This document shows positions 1 through 8,486 of a stretch of 13,431 nucleotides of DNA, one piece after another. The position numbers and the translations under genes were made by a program. The stretch is from BRH-c32 sp041674625. GTDB taxonomy: Bacteria > Bacteroidota > Ignavibacteria > Ignavibacteriales > Melioribacteraceae. Location: positions 1 to 13,431 of the forward strand of contig JBAYVI010000093.1 of the NCBI GenBank assembly GCA_041674625.1, in the 5' to 3' direction. Every line of letters begins with the position of its first letter. The first letter of the stretch is position 1. The notes under the pieces are model-generated. The model did not search any database and had not been told where the DNA came from. It was given only the letters and a program-made list of their open reading frames with translations.

Positions 1-1153
1 ATTTTTGTATAACATCGGTAACCGGCACTTTCATCATATTAGCTAATTCATTTACGGATATGAACTCAGTTACTTTTAGAGTAAATTTCTCTATTTCTTT
101 CTGCTCTTGAATTTTTTCCTGAATGTCAGCTTTCTCTTTTCGTTTCTTCTTTCTTGCATTAGCTCTTTCGCCCATTGCTGATTCATCGATACTGAGCATT
201 GTACGCTTAATAGCTTCTTCTACTTCTCTCTTATCGACTTCTAATTTTTTAATTTTCTTTTTCTTCTTAACTCCGATTGGATCAACTGGTTCATCACCTG
301 TTTTAGTTTTCTTCTTTGCTTTAAGAACTTTTTTCTTTTTCTTTTTGTCAGCTTCTGACTCAACTTCGCTAACTTTTTTCGTTACTATATTGCCATTTGA
401 CTGTGTAGCTTTATTTGTATCTTGTTTTTGCTGATCAGGTTTTTGATTTCTATCCTCTTTTCTCTTTTTATTGAAATCGATCTTACCTAAGATTGTTAAT
501 CCCTTTTTACGAGTATCTAATTCTATCTCGGCTTTTGTTCTAAAAGATTTAATTGGTTCAACTGCGTCAGGGATTTCCGGAATCGACTCTTCATCTATAA
601 CTATCGGTTCTTCTCCACTAACATCAGTATTGCTCACAACCGATTCTTCGTTAGGTTCAGCAACTTCTGGTTCTAATTTAACTTCGGAAGTAAATTTTTG
701 TTCAGGAACTGATTCAGACTTTATTTCTGATTCATCAGTCTTAACCGGTTCAGAGGCTTCAATTTTCGGAGCTTCTACTATGATTTCTTCTTTTTCTTCA
801 GCAATAGGTTCTAAAACCGGTTCTTCTATAACAGGAACTGACTCTTCTTTAACCGGTTCCGGTTCTGGAACTTCGATTGGCTGAGGTGCTTCTTGTTTCC
901 TTTCTTCCGGTTCAGCTCTATCAACTTTCTTCTTATATTCATCTATTTTCTTTTTGTGCTTCTCTTGCTTCTCGATATCTTTCTTAAAATGCGAATTAAT
1001 TTCGGCAAGCATCTCATCTGATATTGTTGTCATGTGATTTTTAATTTCAAAACCTTTTTTTACCAAATGATCAATAATCGATTCAGATGAAAGATTATAT
1101 TCTGCTGCTAACTTATAGATTTTTAATTTTTTATTTTTTGCTGCTTCTGACAT
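1..1153 (-). CDS. infB: Translation initiation factor IF-2, N-terminal part (partial)
   Basis: IF-2 is the GTPase that brings fMet-tRNA to the 30S subunit. Only about 384 codons are inside the window; the GTP-binding domain and the stop lie beyond base 1. The ATG is at 1151-1153. The protein opens with an IF2_N-type helical domain (about residues 9-45, including IYKLAAEYNLSSESIIDHL). A long low-complexity linker follows, rich in Glu, Pro, Val and Ser (about 85-215), then Lys-rich runs (about 265-345). A second IF2_N-like helix begins near residue 360 (SVNELANMMKVPVTDVIQ). This modular, charged N-terminus is normal for IF-2 of Bacteroidota relatives. It starts 26 bp after nusA, so it is the third gene of a rimP-nusA-infB operon. 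The match is strong by sequence and by gene order. Confidence 0.93.
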   Translation of the reverse strand, partial: MSEAAKNKKLKIYKLAAEYNLSSESIIDHLVKKGFEIKNHMTTISDEMLAEINSHFKKDIEKQEKHKKKIDEYKKKVDRAEPEERKQEAPQPIEVPEPEPVKEESVPVIEEPVLEPIAEEKEEIIVEAPKIEASEPVKTDESEIKSESVPEQKFTSEVKLEPEVAEPNEESVVSNTDVSGEEPIVIDEESIPEIPDAVEPIKSFRTKAEIELDTRKKGLTILGKIDFNKKRKEDRNQKPDQQKQDTNKATQSNGNIVTKKVSEVESEADKKKKKKVLKAKKKTKTGDEPVDPIGVKKKKKIKKLEVDKREVEEAIKRTMLSIDESAMGERANARKKKRKEKADIQEKIQEQKEIEKFTLKVTEFISVNELANMMKVPVTDVIQK

Positions 1154-1179
1154 TTTTAATTCCGGTTAAAGTGTTATGA

Positions 1180-2424
1180 TTATTCTTCTTCTTCAAATTG
1201 ATTCTTTAAGATTTCTATTATTTCATTTGCTTTTTCTTCGTCAATTCCCTCAATTTCTTTTAGTTTTTCAACACCTGCAGATAGCACTTCTACCGCTGTA
1301 TCAAATCTATTATTAATTAAAATATCTACAAACTCACCGAGTTCTTCTCTTAATTCTACTAACTCGATATCCTCTTCATATTCTTCAAATGGTTTTTCTT
1401 CACGGATTACTTCAATCTCATATCCGGTAAGTTTTATTGCAAGACGAATATTTACACCGCTTCTACCAACTATAAGTGAAACTTGATCACTATCGGCAAA
1501 GACTGTGCACTTTTTATTTTCTTCATCAATTTCAATCTGTTTTAATTTAGCAGGCAATAATGCACGTTGTATAAAAACAAATGGATCATCAGAGAAATTT
1601 ATTACATCTATATTTTCATTATTCAATTCGCGTACGATAGCATGGATTCTAACTCCTTTCATACCAACACAAGCACCAACTGCATCTATTCTATTATCGT
1701 GAGATTCTACGGCTACTTTTGCTCTTTCACCCGGTTCGCGCGCAATTCTCTTTATTTCAATTACACCATCATATATTTCAGGAATTTCAATTTCGAATAA
1801 TCTCCTAAGAAATAAATTATCCCCTCTTGAAATAACAATCAAAGGTCCATTAGGAGTGCTTTTTACTTCTTTTACAACTGCTCTTAGAGTATCCCCTTTT
1901 CTATATTTTTCTTTAGGTATCTGCTCTAAGCGAGGAAGACTTAATTCTGTTTTATTATGGTTAACGAGTACGTCATTTCTTCTTACTTGGTAAATATCAC
2001 CAACTACTATTTCGCCAAGCATTTCTTTATATTCATTAAGAACAAGTTCTTTTTCAATTTCTCTAATTTTCTGGCTAAGGTTTTGACGAGCAAGATTAAT
2101 TAGTCTTCTACCAAACTGTGCAAGCTCAATTTTTTCAACAAAATCGTCTCCAACTTCTAATTCATCTTCATTTCCTTTTTCATTTACTTCATCAAGTGTA
2201 ACTTCAAGATTTGGGTCTTCAACGTTTTCTACAATTTCTCTTTCAAGAAATATTTCTATATCCCCTTTATCCATATTCACAACTACACTGAAATTGGCAT
2301 TTTCACCATATTTTTTCTTTACCAGAATCCCGAAAATTTCTTCAATAATGCCGGCAAGCATATCTTTATCGACACTTTTTTCGCGCACCATCTGCGAAAA
2401 GGATTCTACAATCTCACTATTCAT
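1180..2424 (-). CDS. nusA: Transcription termination/antitermination factor NusA
   Basis: NusA binds RNA polymerase and nascent RNA and modulates pausing, termination and antitermination. At 414 aa it has an N-terminal polymerase-binding domain (about 1-130) with an unusually acidic insert (about 62-100), an S1 domain (about 136-200), and KH1 with the GACVGMKGVRIHAIVREL core (250-267). KH2 carries the GRSGVNIRLAIKLTG core (320-334). The C-terminal tail (about 380-405) has a helix-hairpin-helix-like stretch (LKEIEGIDEEKANEII) and ends in four Glu, instead of the two long AR repeats of E. coli NusA. The ATG at 2422-2424 has a GGAG Shine-Dalgarno at 2432-2435 with 7-nt spacing. It lies 15 bp after rimP and 26 bp before infB, the classical order. 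Confidence 0.96.
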   Translation of the reverse strand: MNSEIVESFSQMVREKSVDKDMLAGIIEEIFGILVKKKYGENANFSVVVNMDKGDIEIFLEREIVENVEDPNLEVTLDEVNEKGNEDELEVGDDFVEKIELAQFGRRLINLARQNLSQKIREIEKELVLNEYKEMLGEIVVGDIYQVRRNDVLVNHNKTELSLPRLEQIPKEKYRKGDTLRAVVKEVKSTPNGPLIVISRGDNLFLRRLFEIEIPEIYDGVIEIKRIAREPGERAKVAVESHDNRIDAVGACVGMKGVRIHAIVRELNNENIDVINFSDDPFVFIQRALLPAKLKQIEIDEENKKCTVFADSDQVSLIVGRSGVNIRLAIKLTGYEIEVIREEKPFEEYEEDIELVELREELGEFVDILINNRFDTAVEVLSAGVEKLKEIEGIDEEKANEIIEILKNQFEEEE

Positions 2425-2439
2425 TTATTTTCTCCATAA

Positions 2440-2886
2440 TTAAAAACTAATTAATACTTTCGCTTTTGTTATTTCGCTGAACTTAATTAAATAAAGTTCT
2501 TTCTTCTCTTTAATTGTTAGTTCATCGCTATTTAATTCTATAAACAGTCCGGTAATTCTTTTGGTGGTACCTTCGTGATTATATTCAATCTCTAATTTTC
2601 TATTTAAATGTTTATTGTATTGAGCAAGGAACTTAAGAGGTCGATCTACTCCAGGGGAAGAAACATCAAGGCGGTACTGCGATTCTATTAAATTATTCTG
2701 CTCAATGAGTTCATTAATTTCTTTTGAGACTGCCGAGCAGTCCTCAGAAGTTACTCCTATTTCATTATCGAGAAATACTTCTACTATTTGTAGTTTTGAA
2801 TCACCTCGAAAATTAATTTCTATTGGAAGAAATCCTAAGGTAGTAACTAAATTTTCTATTTCTGTTATTATAATATTCTTACTCAT
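2440..2886 (-). CDS. rimP: Ribosome maturation factor RimP
   Basis: RimP assists late maturation of the 30S ribosomal subunit. The 148-aa product has the usual length. The N-terminal alpha/beta domain (about 1-80) includes LGFLPIEINFRGDSKLQIVEVFLD. The family signature SSPGVDRPLKF is at about 95-105, followed by an SH3-like C-terminal domain. No clear Shine-Dalgarno precedes the ATG at 2884-2886, but this start matches the usual RimP N-terminus (a helix before TLGF). It is the first gene of the rimP-nusA-infB operon. A strong hairpin ends only about 14 bp upstream of the start codon (see 2901-2921), so its expression may depend on that structure. Confidence 0.93.
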   Translation of the reverse strand: MSKNIIITEIENLVTTLGFLPIEINFRGDSKLQIVEVFLDNEIGVTSEDCSAVSKEINELIEQNNLIESQYRLDVSSPGVDRPLKFLAQYNKHLNRKLEIEYNHEGTTKRITGLFIELNSDELTIKEKKELYLIKFSEITKAKVLISF

Positions 2887-2900
2887 AGTTTATAAACAAA

Positions 2901-2921
2901 AATCGCCCAAGAAGGGCGATT
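2901..2921 (-). terminator. 8-bp hairpin between the SIMPL gene and rimP (terminator or rimP leader hairpin)
   Basis: AATCGCCC at 2901-2908 pairs perfectly with GGGCGATT at 2914-2921, with a 5-nt loop. Read on the minus strand the stem is followed by a T-run (TTTTTG at 2900-2895), as in an intrinsic terminator. It would end transcripts from the hemW-SIMPL unit. It stands only 14 bp in front of the rimP ATG, so it could also act as an attenuator or 5' stabilising hairpin of the rimP-nusA-infB mRNA. Confidence 0.7.
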
Positions 2922-2932
2922 AGAGACTTATT

Positions 2933-2961
2933 AATATAGTTAATTGAAGGCAGATTAGCAA
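2933..2961 (-). promoter_or_regulatory. Possible promoter of rimP-nusA-infB
   Basis: On the minus strand TTGCTA (2961-2956) and TATATT (2938-2933) are separated by 17 bp. These match 4/6 and 5/6 of the sigma-70 boxes. Transcription would begin near 2926, just upstream of the hairpin at 2921-2901. In AT-rich DNA such matches arise by chance, so this is tentative. Confidence 0.3.
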
Positions 2962-2984
2962 ATATTTTAAATGCTTATCATTTT

Positions 2985-3713
2985 TCAGTCAATTTCAAAT
3001 GATGCAGAAACAACAGCATTGATTTCCTTAATAATTGAAGTATTATCATTTACTCCATAATCAGAAATCATATTCGAATTTGGAGGTGTAATTTGAATAA
3101 CTCCCATTCTTGCATTTCGAAGCGGTCCAAGGTCTCTTCCTGTGGATTCAGCCACTTTTTGCGCTCTTTCCATTGCATTCTTTGATGCTTCTGCTTGAAT
3201 CATTACTTTCTCATCATCTATTTTTGAATATAAATATTCTGGGGCATCTACTTGTATATCAAGACCATTTTCTACAAGAGAGACTAATTGTAATGATAAT
3301 TCTTTTATCTTATTTACATCACTATCTTGTATCTCAAATCGCTGGCTATAAACATAATGAGAAATCTCATTAGTGGGATAACCAGTCTCATTCATTTTAT
3401 TTACTGCAAATCCATTAATTGGAAACATCTCTACTTGATCTTTTTTTATTCCTTTCTTTTCAAGGAAGGAGATTAGAGTAGGTGCTTGAGATACTAATTG
3501 TTGATAAGCCGATTTACGATCGAACGAAACAACTTGAATAGATACTCTCTGAATTCCTAAGTCAGAAGTAATTGTTTTCTTTGCAGAACCTGTAACTGTG
3601 ATTGTTTGCTCTGCTGATTTTGCCGATTTCCATACAAAGGCAAGAATTATTACCGACAAAAGAATTGCAAAAGACAAAATTGAAACTGGTGCTATCTCCT
3701 TATATCTTTCCAT
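2985..3713 (-). CDS. SIMPL (DUF541) domain protein, membrane-anchored
   Basis: This is a periplasm-facing SIMPL/DUF541 family protein of unknown biochemical role. From the ATG at 3711-3713 it has 242 aa. A short basic N-terminus is followed by one hydrophobic segment (about residues 8-30, ILSFAILLSVIILAFVW) that acts as signal anchor. The SIMPL domain begins at ITVTGSAKK and continues through EKKGIKKDQVEMFPI, the ALERA-like helix NAMERAQKVAESTG, and a final strand ending VSASFEID. A longer reading from a TTG at 3735-3737 or an ATG at 3723-3725 is possible. The chosen ATG has GAGGGTAT directly before it, nearly identical to the GAGGGTGT ahead of the ATG at 5991-5993, which decides the start. 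It follows hemW with a 25-bp gap, so the two are probably co-transcribed. Relatives include the YggE group linked to oxidative stress; that role is not shown here. Confidence 0.85.
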   Translation of the reverse strand: MERYKEIAPVSILSFAILLSVIILAFVWKSAKSAEQTITVTGSAKKTITSDLGIQRVSIQVVSFDRKSAYQQLVSQAPTLISFLEKKGIKKDQVEMFPINGFAVNKMNETGYPTNEISHYVYSQRFEIQDSDVNKIKELSLQLVSLVENGLDIQVDAPEYLYSKIDDEKVMIQAEASKNAMERAQKVAESTGRDLGPLRNARMGVIQITPPNSNMISDYGVNDNTSIIKEINAVVSASFEID

Positions 3714-3738
3714 ATACCCTCGCATTAATGAGTACAAG

Positions 3739-4869
3739 CTAATTAAAATTTTTCAAAATTTCATCACAAATTGCATAACCTGCTGGAGTTAATTTTACTA
3801 TTTCGGCATCCTTACAGAGATAGTTACTATTCACTAATTGATTAAGAAGTATTTCGTTTTTCTTAAACCAATCTCCGCCAAATCTACTTTTTAATTCGTG
3901 CAGGTTAATTCCGCAGCTTCTTAGTGATAGCATTACAAATTCTTCAAGTTGCTGCTCTTCAGAAATTATTTCACTCCCTGCAATTGCTATTCCTTTTTTA
4001 TTCATTGCCTCAATATAAAGATTTAGTGAAGAGAAGTTCCACCATCTTTTACCTTCCAAATATGAATGTGCCGAAGTCCCGAATCCGATATAATCTTTAC
4101 TTGACCAATAAGCATTATTATGAACACATTGAAATCCGGGAAGTGCGAAATTAGACACTTCATACTGCCCGAACCCCTTCTCCTCTAAATATTTAATTGT
4201 TATCTCGTAAAGTTCTGCATCATAATCTTCATCCTGCATTTCCACTTTACCATCCAGAACCATTTTGTTTAAAATGGTGCCTGCTTCTAAAATTAAACTG
4301 TATGCGGAAATGTGGGTAATAGGAAGTTTCATTGCTTCATCTAAATTGTAAAGCCAATTTTCCTTTGATTGCTTAGGGAGATTAAATATAAGATCAAGAT
4401 TGATATTGTCGAATCCGGCTTCTCTGGCTTGTATAATTGTTCTACGTGCAGTCTCGGCATCGTGGATTCGTGTTAGGAATTTTAATTCTTCTTCTATAAA
4501 CGATTGAATCCCCACGCTAATTCTATTGATTCCAATATCTCGAAAATGCTTTAGCTTCTCTTTATCAACAGTTCCGGGATTGGTTTCTAGCGTGATTTCG
4601 ATTTCATCAGCGAATAAGAAATACTTCTTTAAATCATTTAATATAGACCCAATATATTCGGGAGTCATAAAGGAAGGAGTTCCGCCACCGAAGAATATGG
4701 AAATTACTTTTCGATCAATTGAATGGATCTTACTATAATGATTAATTTCCTTTTTTATTGCTGTGAGGTAATTTGATTCGTTTGTATAATTAGTAATAGA
4801 ATAGAAATCACAATAAATACACTTATGGTCGCAGAAAGGAATATGAATATATAAAGCAATTTCTTTCAA
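3739..4869 (-). CDS. hemW: Radical SAM heme chaperone HemW (TTG start)
   Basis: HemW is a radical-SAM protein related to HemN that binds heme and delivers it to respiratory proteins. The 376-aa product has the iron-sulfur motif CxxxCxxC at C13, C17 and C20 (PFCDHKCIYCDF). The motif is followed by Phe where HemN has a fourth Cys (CxC), which places it with HemW rather than coproporphyrinogen dehydrogenase. GGGTPS at 61-66 is the SAM-binding glycine motif, ETNPGT is at about 95-100, and a HemN_C domain fills roughly residues 290-370. The start is a TTG at 4867-4869: no ATG fits, only six residues precede the conserved YIHIPFC, and AGGA at 4881-4878 gives a Shine-Dalgarno at 8-nt spacing. It precedes the SIMPL gene closely and follows a terminator. 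Confidence 0.93.
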   Translation of the reverse strand: MKEIALYIHIPFCDHKCIYCDFYSITNYTNESNYLTAIKKEINHYSKIHSIDRKVISIFFGGGTPSFMTPEYIGSILNDLKKYFLFADEIEITLETNPGTVDKEKLKHFRDIGINRISVGIQSFIEEELKFLTRIHDAETARRTIIQAREAGFDNINLDLIFNLPKQSKENWLYNLDEAMKLPITHISAYSLILEAGTILNKMVLDGKVEMQDEDYDAELYEITIKYLEEKGFGQYEVSNFALPGFQCVHNNAYWSSKDYIGFGTSAHSYLEGKRWWNFSSLNLYIEAMNKKGIAIAGSEIISEEQQLEEFVMLSLRSCGINLHELKSRFGGDWFKKNEILLNQLVNSNYLCKDAEIVKLTPAGYAICDEILKNFN

Positions 4870-4898
4870 ATAACTTTTCCTGTATCCCTTCTAAAATA

Positions 4899-4922
4899 AA
4901 TCCCCGGCATTCACCGGGGATT
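4899..4922 (-). terminator. Intrinsic terminator after the outer-membrane protein gene
   Basis: TCCCCGG at 4901-4907 pairs with CCGGGGA at 4914-4920, loop CATTCA. Two flanking A-T pairs extend it to about 9 bp. On the minus strand the stem is followed by TTTATTTTAG. It separates the recN/outer-membrane-protein unit from hemW. Confidence 0.8.
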
Positions 4923-4943
4923 ATTATTATTTATAAAAATCGA

Positions 4944-5993
4944 TTAAAATCCAAAAGAAAGGCCTAAAGAAGCAGTACTTACTTTAGCGGCTTTATAATC
5001 AGCATTAATATTAATTACGGCTAATTTTAAATTAAATCCAAAAGTAAAACCGACTTTATTTTCACCTTCAAGTTCCATCTTAATTGGAACTTTTACTTTA
5101 GCACCAAGCTCATCTATCTGGTTTGATTCATAAGTGTAATTAACGTCAGTAGTGAAAGTTTCTAAAGTTGCGCCAACGTAAGGAGTAAATGAAATACCTG
5201 CTCCGAAAGTCTTACTTGCGTATAAACCAAATTGGGATGCCTTAGTTTCTAATATATCGCCCGCTTTTAAATTCTGGTAAAAGAATCCTGCACCAATATC
5301 GATTGGTAAAGGATTAGGAATCCAGTATCCGATATTATGAATAAAACCTAACCCCCAAAAACTAACTTTACCAATATCCTGAACATCTACACTTGGGAAA
5401 TAACGAGCTGAAACATAAGTACCAAGCACAGTACCAGCTGTTAACTGAATAGCACCCATAGGTAAAGCAGGTAATTCATCAAGGAATCCTTTTACTTCAT
5501 TTAAATCAACTGTGTATTTGGCAACATCCTGCCCATTAACTTTAGCACCGGGGAAATTAACTTTGACATATTCATCATTTTTCCCATTTACAGTTGGACC
5601 GCTAAAATTAACACCGAAAGCCTTATTTTTCATCTCATTATAGATAGCAGTGTATTGAGGAGATCCCGGTTGATATCCAGAATTCTTTATGATAGCATCG
5701 ATCTGTGAATTACTAAAAACAAATGTTCCCGATTCAGAAAAATTCTTTTGATCATCAGTAAAGAATGAGCCCATAGCAACAATCTTTAGATTCAAATGAA
5801 AACCAATCAAAGATTTTGGTGGTACACCATTAACCCAACCGGAATTTAAATTTGAACCGAATGCGGATGTAACCGGCTTTACGTATGCTTTTCCTGCGGT
5901 GGAAGATAAATTTGATAATGTTTCTTCTAATGACTGTGCCGAAACCATACCTGTCATTAAGATTACTAATAAAAGAATTAAAGATTTTTTCAT
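4944..5993 (-). CDS. Outer-membrane beta-barrel-like protein, DUF6588-like
   Basis: This is an exported protein, probably an outer-membrane barrel, of unknown function. The 349-aa product has a clear Sec signal peptide (MKKSLILLLV then ILMTGMVSA, cleavage likely before Q20). A conserved-looking opening follows (LSSTAGKAYVKPVTSAFGSNLNSGW), which I recall as typical of DUF6588 proteins in Bacteroidota and Ignavibacteria; I could not check this. The second half is built of alternating short strands (for example FGLYASKTFGAGISFTPYVGATLET). The protein ends in a strand with terminal Phe (ASLGLSFGF), as barrels recognised by BamA do. GGAGGGTGT lies immediately before the ATG and fixes the start. 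It follows recN after only 22 bp and is closed by a terminator. Confidence 0.75.
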   Translation of the reverse strand: MKKSLILLLVILMTGMVSAQSLEETLSNLSSTAGKAYVKPVTSAFGSNLNSGWVNGVPPKSLIGFHLNLKIVAMGSFFTDDQKNFSESGTFVFSNSQIDAIIKNSGYQPGSPQYTAIYNEMKNKAFGVNFSGPTVNGKNDEYVKVNFPGAKVNGQDVAKYTVDLNEVKGFLDELPALPMGAIQLTAGTVLGTYVSARYFPSVDVQDIGKVSFWGLGFIHNIGYWIPNPLPIDIGAGFFYQNLKAGDILETKASQFGLYASKTFGAGISFTPYVGATLETFTTDVNYTYESNQIDELGAKVKVPIKMELEGENKVGFTFGFNLKLAVININADYKAAKVSTASLGLSFGF

Positions 5994-6015
5994 ACACCCT
6001 CCAGATTGATTTATT

Positions 6016-7722
6016 TTAGTTTATTCCTAAAAGTTCTTTAGCACTTATAATTGCTGAATCAGTAATTTTTTCGCCACTTATTAATTTAGCAATTTCATTT
6101 ATCTTTTCCGATTGATTTAAAGCACGAATATTGCTTATCACACGATCCTCAATTTTTATTTTTTCCACAGAATAATGATAATCGGAAAGAGATGCAATCT
6201 GCGGAAGATGTGTAATTGCAATTATTTGATGAGTTGAAGAAAGATTCTTAAGTGCCTGCCCCACTTTCTGCGCTATCCTTCCACTTACTCCCGTATCAAT
6301 CTCATCGAAAATTAATATTGGAAGTTTATCCGACTTTGCTAGAACGGATTTAAGAGAAAGCATAACACGCGAAACCTCCCCACCGGAAGCGACTTTGACC
6401 AATGGTTTCGGGTCTTCGCCAAGGTTCGTTGAAATCAAAAATTTTACATTATCAATTCCTTTACTATTATAAGAATAGTTTTTCCCGTTTACCGGAATTG
6501 AATCCGAGTCTTGTTCGGTTTCACTCATAGCAAAATTTATTTCAAAAATGCCATCAGCTATTCCGAGATTCTTAAGAGAATTTTCCACTTCCTGTTTTAC
6601 TTTTTTTACGACCTTTTTTCTCTTCTCAGAAATCTCGAGAGCAATTGTACCGCATTCTATTCTTAATTTTGTAATCTCGTATTTATAATTATTTATTCTT
6701 TCTTCAAAGTTTTCTATTAAATCGAACTCATCACCAATCTTTTTTCTATGTTCTAATAAATTTTTTAGTGAGCCATTTCCATAACGTTTCTTGAGATGTG
6801 TAATGTTATTGAGACGTGAGCGAAGAGAATTTAATTTTTCTGTATCGAGATCGAAATTGAATTTATAATCACGTAGAGAAAGTGCAAGTTCTTTAATAAT
6901 CACTTGAGCTGAATCTGCTTCACCTGAAAGTTCACCAAAATATTTATCCAATCGCGCAAGGTCAGTTAATTTGTTTTGAATTTCTACAAGTTTATCATAG
7001 ACTGCATTTTCTTGATCGAAAAGCATCTCGTAACATTCATTTGATAGAGAAATTATCTGTTCGGCATTTTCTAATTTCGTTAATTCTTCTTCTAAAGTAA
7101 CATCTTCATTTTCTTCCGGGGCAACTGCATCGATCTCTTTTATTTGAAAAGAATAGACTTCTCTTTTCTCAGCGAAGAATTTTTTCTCGGAAAGAATTTT
7201 TTCATATTCCGATTTTAGCGTAGCTAATTTCTTTCGTACTAAATTAAATTTATTGAGATCATCTGTAACGTCAACATATTGATCTAAGAAATCGATATGA
7301 TGTTCGTTTTTTAATAATGATTGATGTTCATGCTGACCGTGGAGATCGACTAATAATTCACCTGCATCTTTTAGGAGATTCAACGTAACGGGAGTATCAT
7401 TAATAAAACAGCGGTTGGAACTCTTTAAGGAAATTTCTCTTCTTAAAATTAATTCATCGTGAAACTCGATCTCATTTTCTTCGAGAAGAGATTTAATTCT
7501 ACGGTGATTGGATACATCAAACATCGCTTCAACGATAGTTTTATTTGCACTTTTGCGGATTACTTCTACTGAAGCACGTTCGCCGAGAATAACGCTTAGA
7601 GCATCAATAAGGATAGATTTACCGGCACCGGTTTCGCCCGTGATAATATTTAATCCTCTACCGAACTCGATAAAAACATTTTCGATTAAGGCGTAATCTT
7701 TAATTTGTAGCGATTTTAACAT
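6016..7722 (-). CDS. recN: DNA repair protein RecN
   Basis: RecN is an SMC-like ATPase that acts in recombinational repair of double-strand breaks. The 568-aa product is of normal length. Walker A GETGAGKS is at 29-36. A long coiled-coil region rich in Glu, Lys and Leu spans roughly 150-380. The ABC signature SGGEVSRVML starts near 446 and Walker B (ILIFDEIDTGVSG) has D473 and E474. An H-loop-like ITHLPQIAS follows. The N-terminal LKSLQIKDYALIENV is typical of RecN. The ATG at 7720-7722 has no good Shine-Dalgarno. The gene is divergent from tRNA-fMet, with 121 bp between it and the tRNA, and runs with little gap into the outer-membrane protein gene. Confidence 0.96.
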   Translation of the reverse strand: MLKSLQIKDYALIENVFIEFGRGLNIITGETGAGKSILIDALSVILGERASVEVIRKSANKTIVEAMFDVSNHRRIKSLLEENEIEFHDELILRREISLKSSNRCFINDTPVTLNLLKDAGELLVDLHGQHEHQSLLKNEHHIDFLDQYVDVTDDLNKFNLVRKKLATLKSEYEKILSEKKFFAEKREVYSFQIKEIDAVAPEENEDVTLEEELTKLENAEQIISLSNECYEMLFDQENAVYDKLVEIQNKLTDLARLDKYFGELSGEADSAQVIIKELALSLRDYKFNFDLDTEKLNSLRSRLNNITHLKKRYGNGSLKNLLEHRKKIGDEFDLIENFEERINNYKYEITKLRIECGTIALEISEKRKKVVKKVKQEVENSLKNLGIADGIFEINFAMSETEQDSDSIPVNGKNYSYNSKGIDNVKFLISTNLGEDPKPLVKVASGGEVSRVMLSLKSVLAKSDKLPILIFDEIDTGVSGRIAQKVGQALKNLSSTHQIIAITHLPQIASLSDYHYSVEKIKIEDRVISNIRALNQSEKINEIAKLISGEKITDSAIISAKELLGIN

Positions 7723-7800
7723 AAGTTATCGGAAATATTAGACCAAAATTTAACAAACTAAGGGAAACTATCAAGTAATAAATAGTATAAAAGGTAATAT

Positions 7801-7831
7801 TTGACAAGCGGAAAGTAATTTAGTATATTTG
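7801..7831 (+). promoter_or_regulatory. Promoter of tRNA-fMet
   Basis: A perfect TTGACA at 7801-7806 and TATATT at 7824-7829 are spaced by 17 bp, about 15 bp before the mature tRNA. The same bases fit the Bacteroidota primary-sigma pattern: TTTG at 7800-7803 and TATATTTG (TAnnTTTG) at 7824-7831. Confidence 0.8.
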
Positions 7832-7843
7832 GCGTCTAAATAT

Positions 7844-7916
<73 letters not shown>

Positions 7917-7921
7917 CTACG

Positions 7922-7956
7922 AAAGCCCGAAAATGAAAGTTTTCGGGCTTTTTTTG
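7922..7956 (+). terminator. Intrinsic terminator of tRNA-fMet
   Basis: AAAGCCCGAAAA at 7922-7933 pairs perfectly over 12 bp with TTTTCGGGCTTT at 7940-7951. The loop is TGAAAG and the stem is followed by further T (7952-7955). It begins six bases after the tRNA. Confidence 0.93.
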
Positions 7957-8486
7957 TTTAAAGTGTTTGGAAATTTCTTTCAGAAATTTATCAGAAATGA
8001 TTGATTTTTTGAATTTTGACTTTAATCAATCGTCATATTAGAGTAATAGTATATAATCCATCACTAGCTGTTTCAGAATACATCGTACCACCAATTACTC
8101 TATAAGTTGTTTCTAAGGATTGTACCATTGCATCAGTTTCCTTATATAACTCATTTTTACTCTATGAACATCCTATAATAAAAATTTAAATTATAGAACA
8201 AAACGGTAATTATTTATTTGAACTATTTATTTTTTTTGTTAAATTTATCATATGATTTGGGGTACTTCATTATGAATTCAAATAATTACTCTATCTATTC
8301 CACCTACCTTTCAGTTTACCAGTCTGAGACTCAATACCGTATAAATTTTTGCTTTTACATAAGTTTTTATAAATCATTAAATACTCTTACCGGGTAATCG
8401 ATTTATAGCAAAATAATTAGCAAGCCAAAAGTTTCGATAAAAAAAATATTTTTAAATTGTTTAATAAAAGTTGATAATCAATGAAT
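7957..8486. other. Gene-poor AT-rich stretch between the tRNA and the first cassette
   Basis: I find no convincing gene here on either strand. A minus-strand reading of 8033-8161 (43 codons, ending TMYSETASDGLYTITLI) could be the tail of a decayed gene but has no usable start, and I cannot assign it. A plus-strand ATG reading at 8271-8399 (42 codons, rich in Tyr and Ser) lacks a ribosome binding site. No integron integrase, recombinase or transposase remains can be recognised. Confidence 0.5.

Noticed and set aside
123..884. Two plus-strand open frames (103 and 137 codons) rich in Ser, Phe and Thr
   Set aside because: They are antisense shadows of the low-complexity infB linker; the minus-strand frame is the real gene.
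8033..8161. Minus-strand frame ending TMYSETASDGLYTITLI
   Set aside because: It looks protein-like but has no upstream continuation and I cannot match it to a family; kept only as a remark on the intergenic stretch.
8271..8399. 42-codon plus-strand frame beginning MNSNNYSIYSTYLSVYQ
   Set aside because: No ribosome binding site, odd composition, and short enough to occur by chance in AT-rich DNA.
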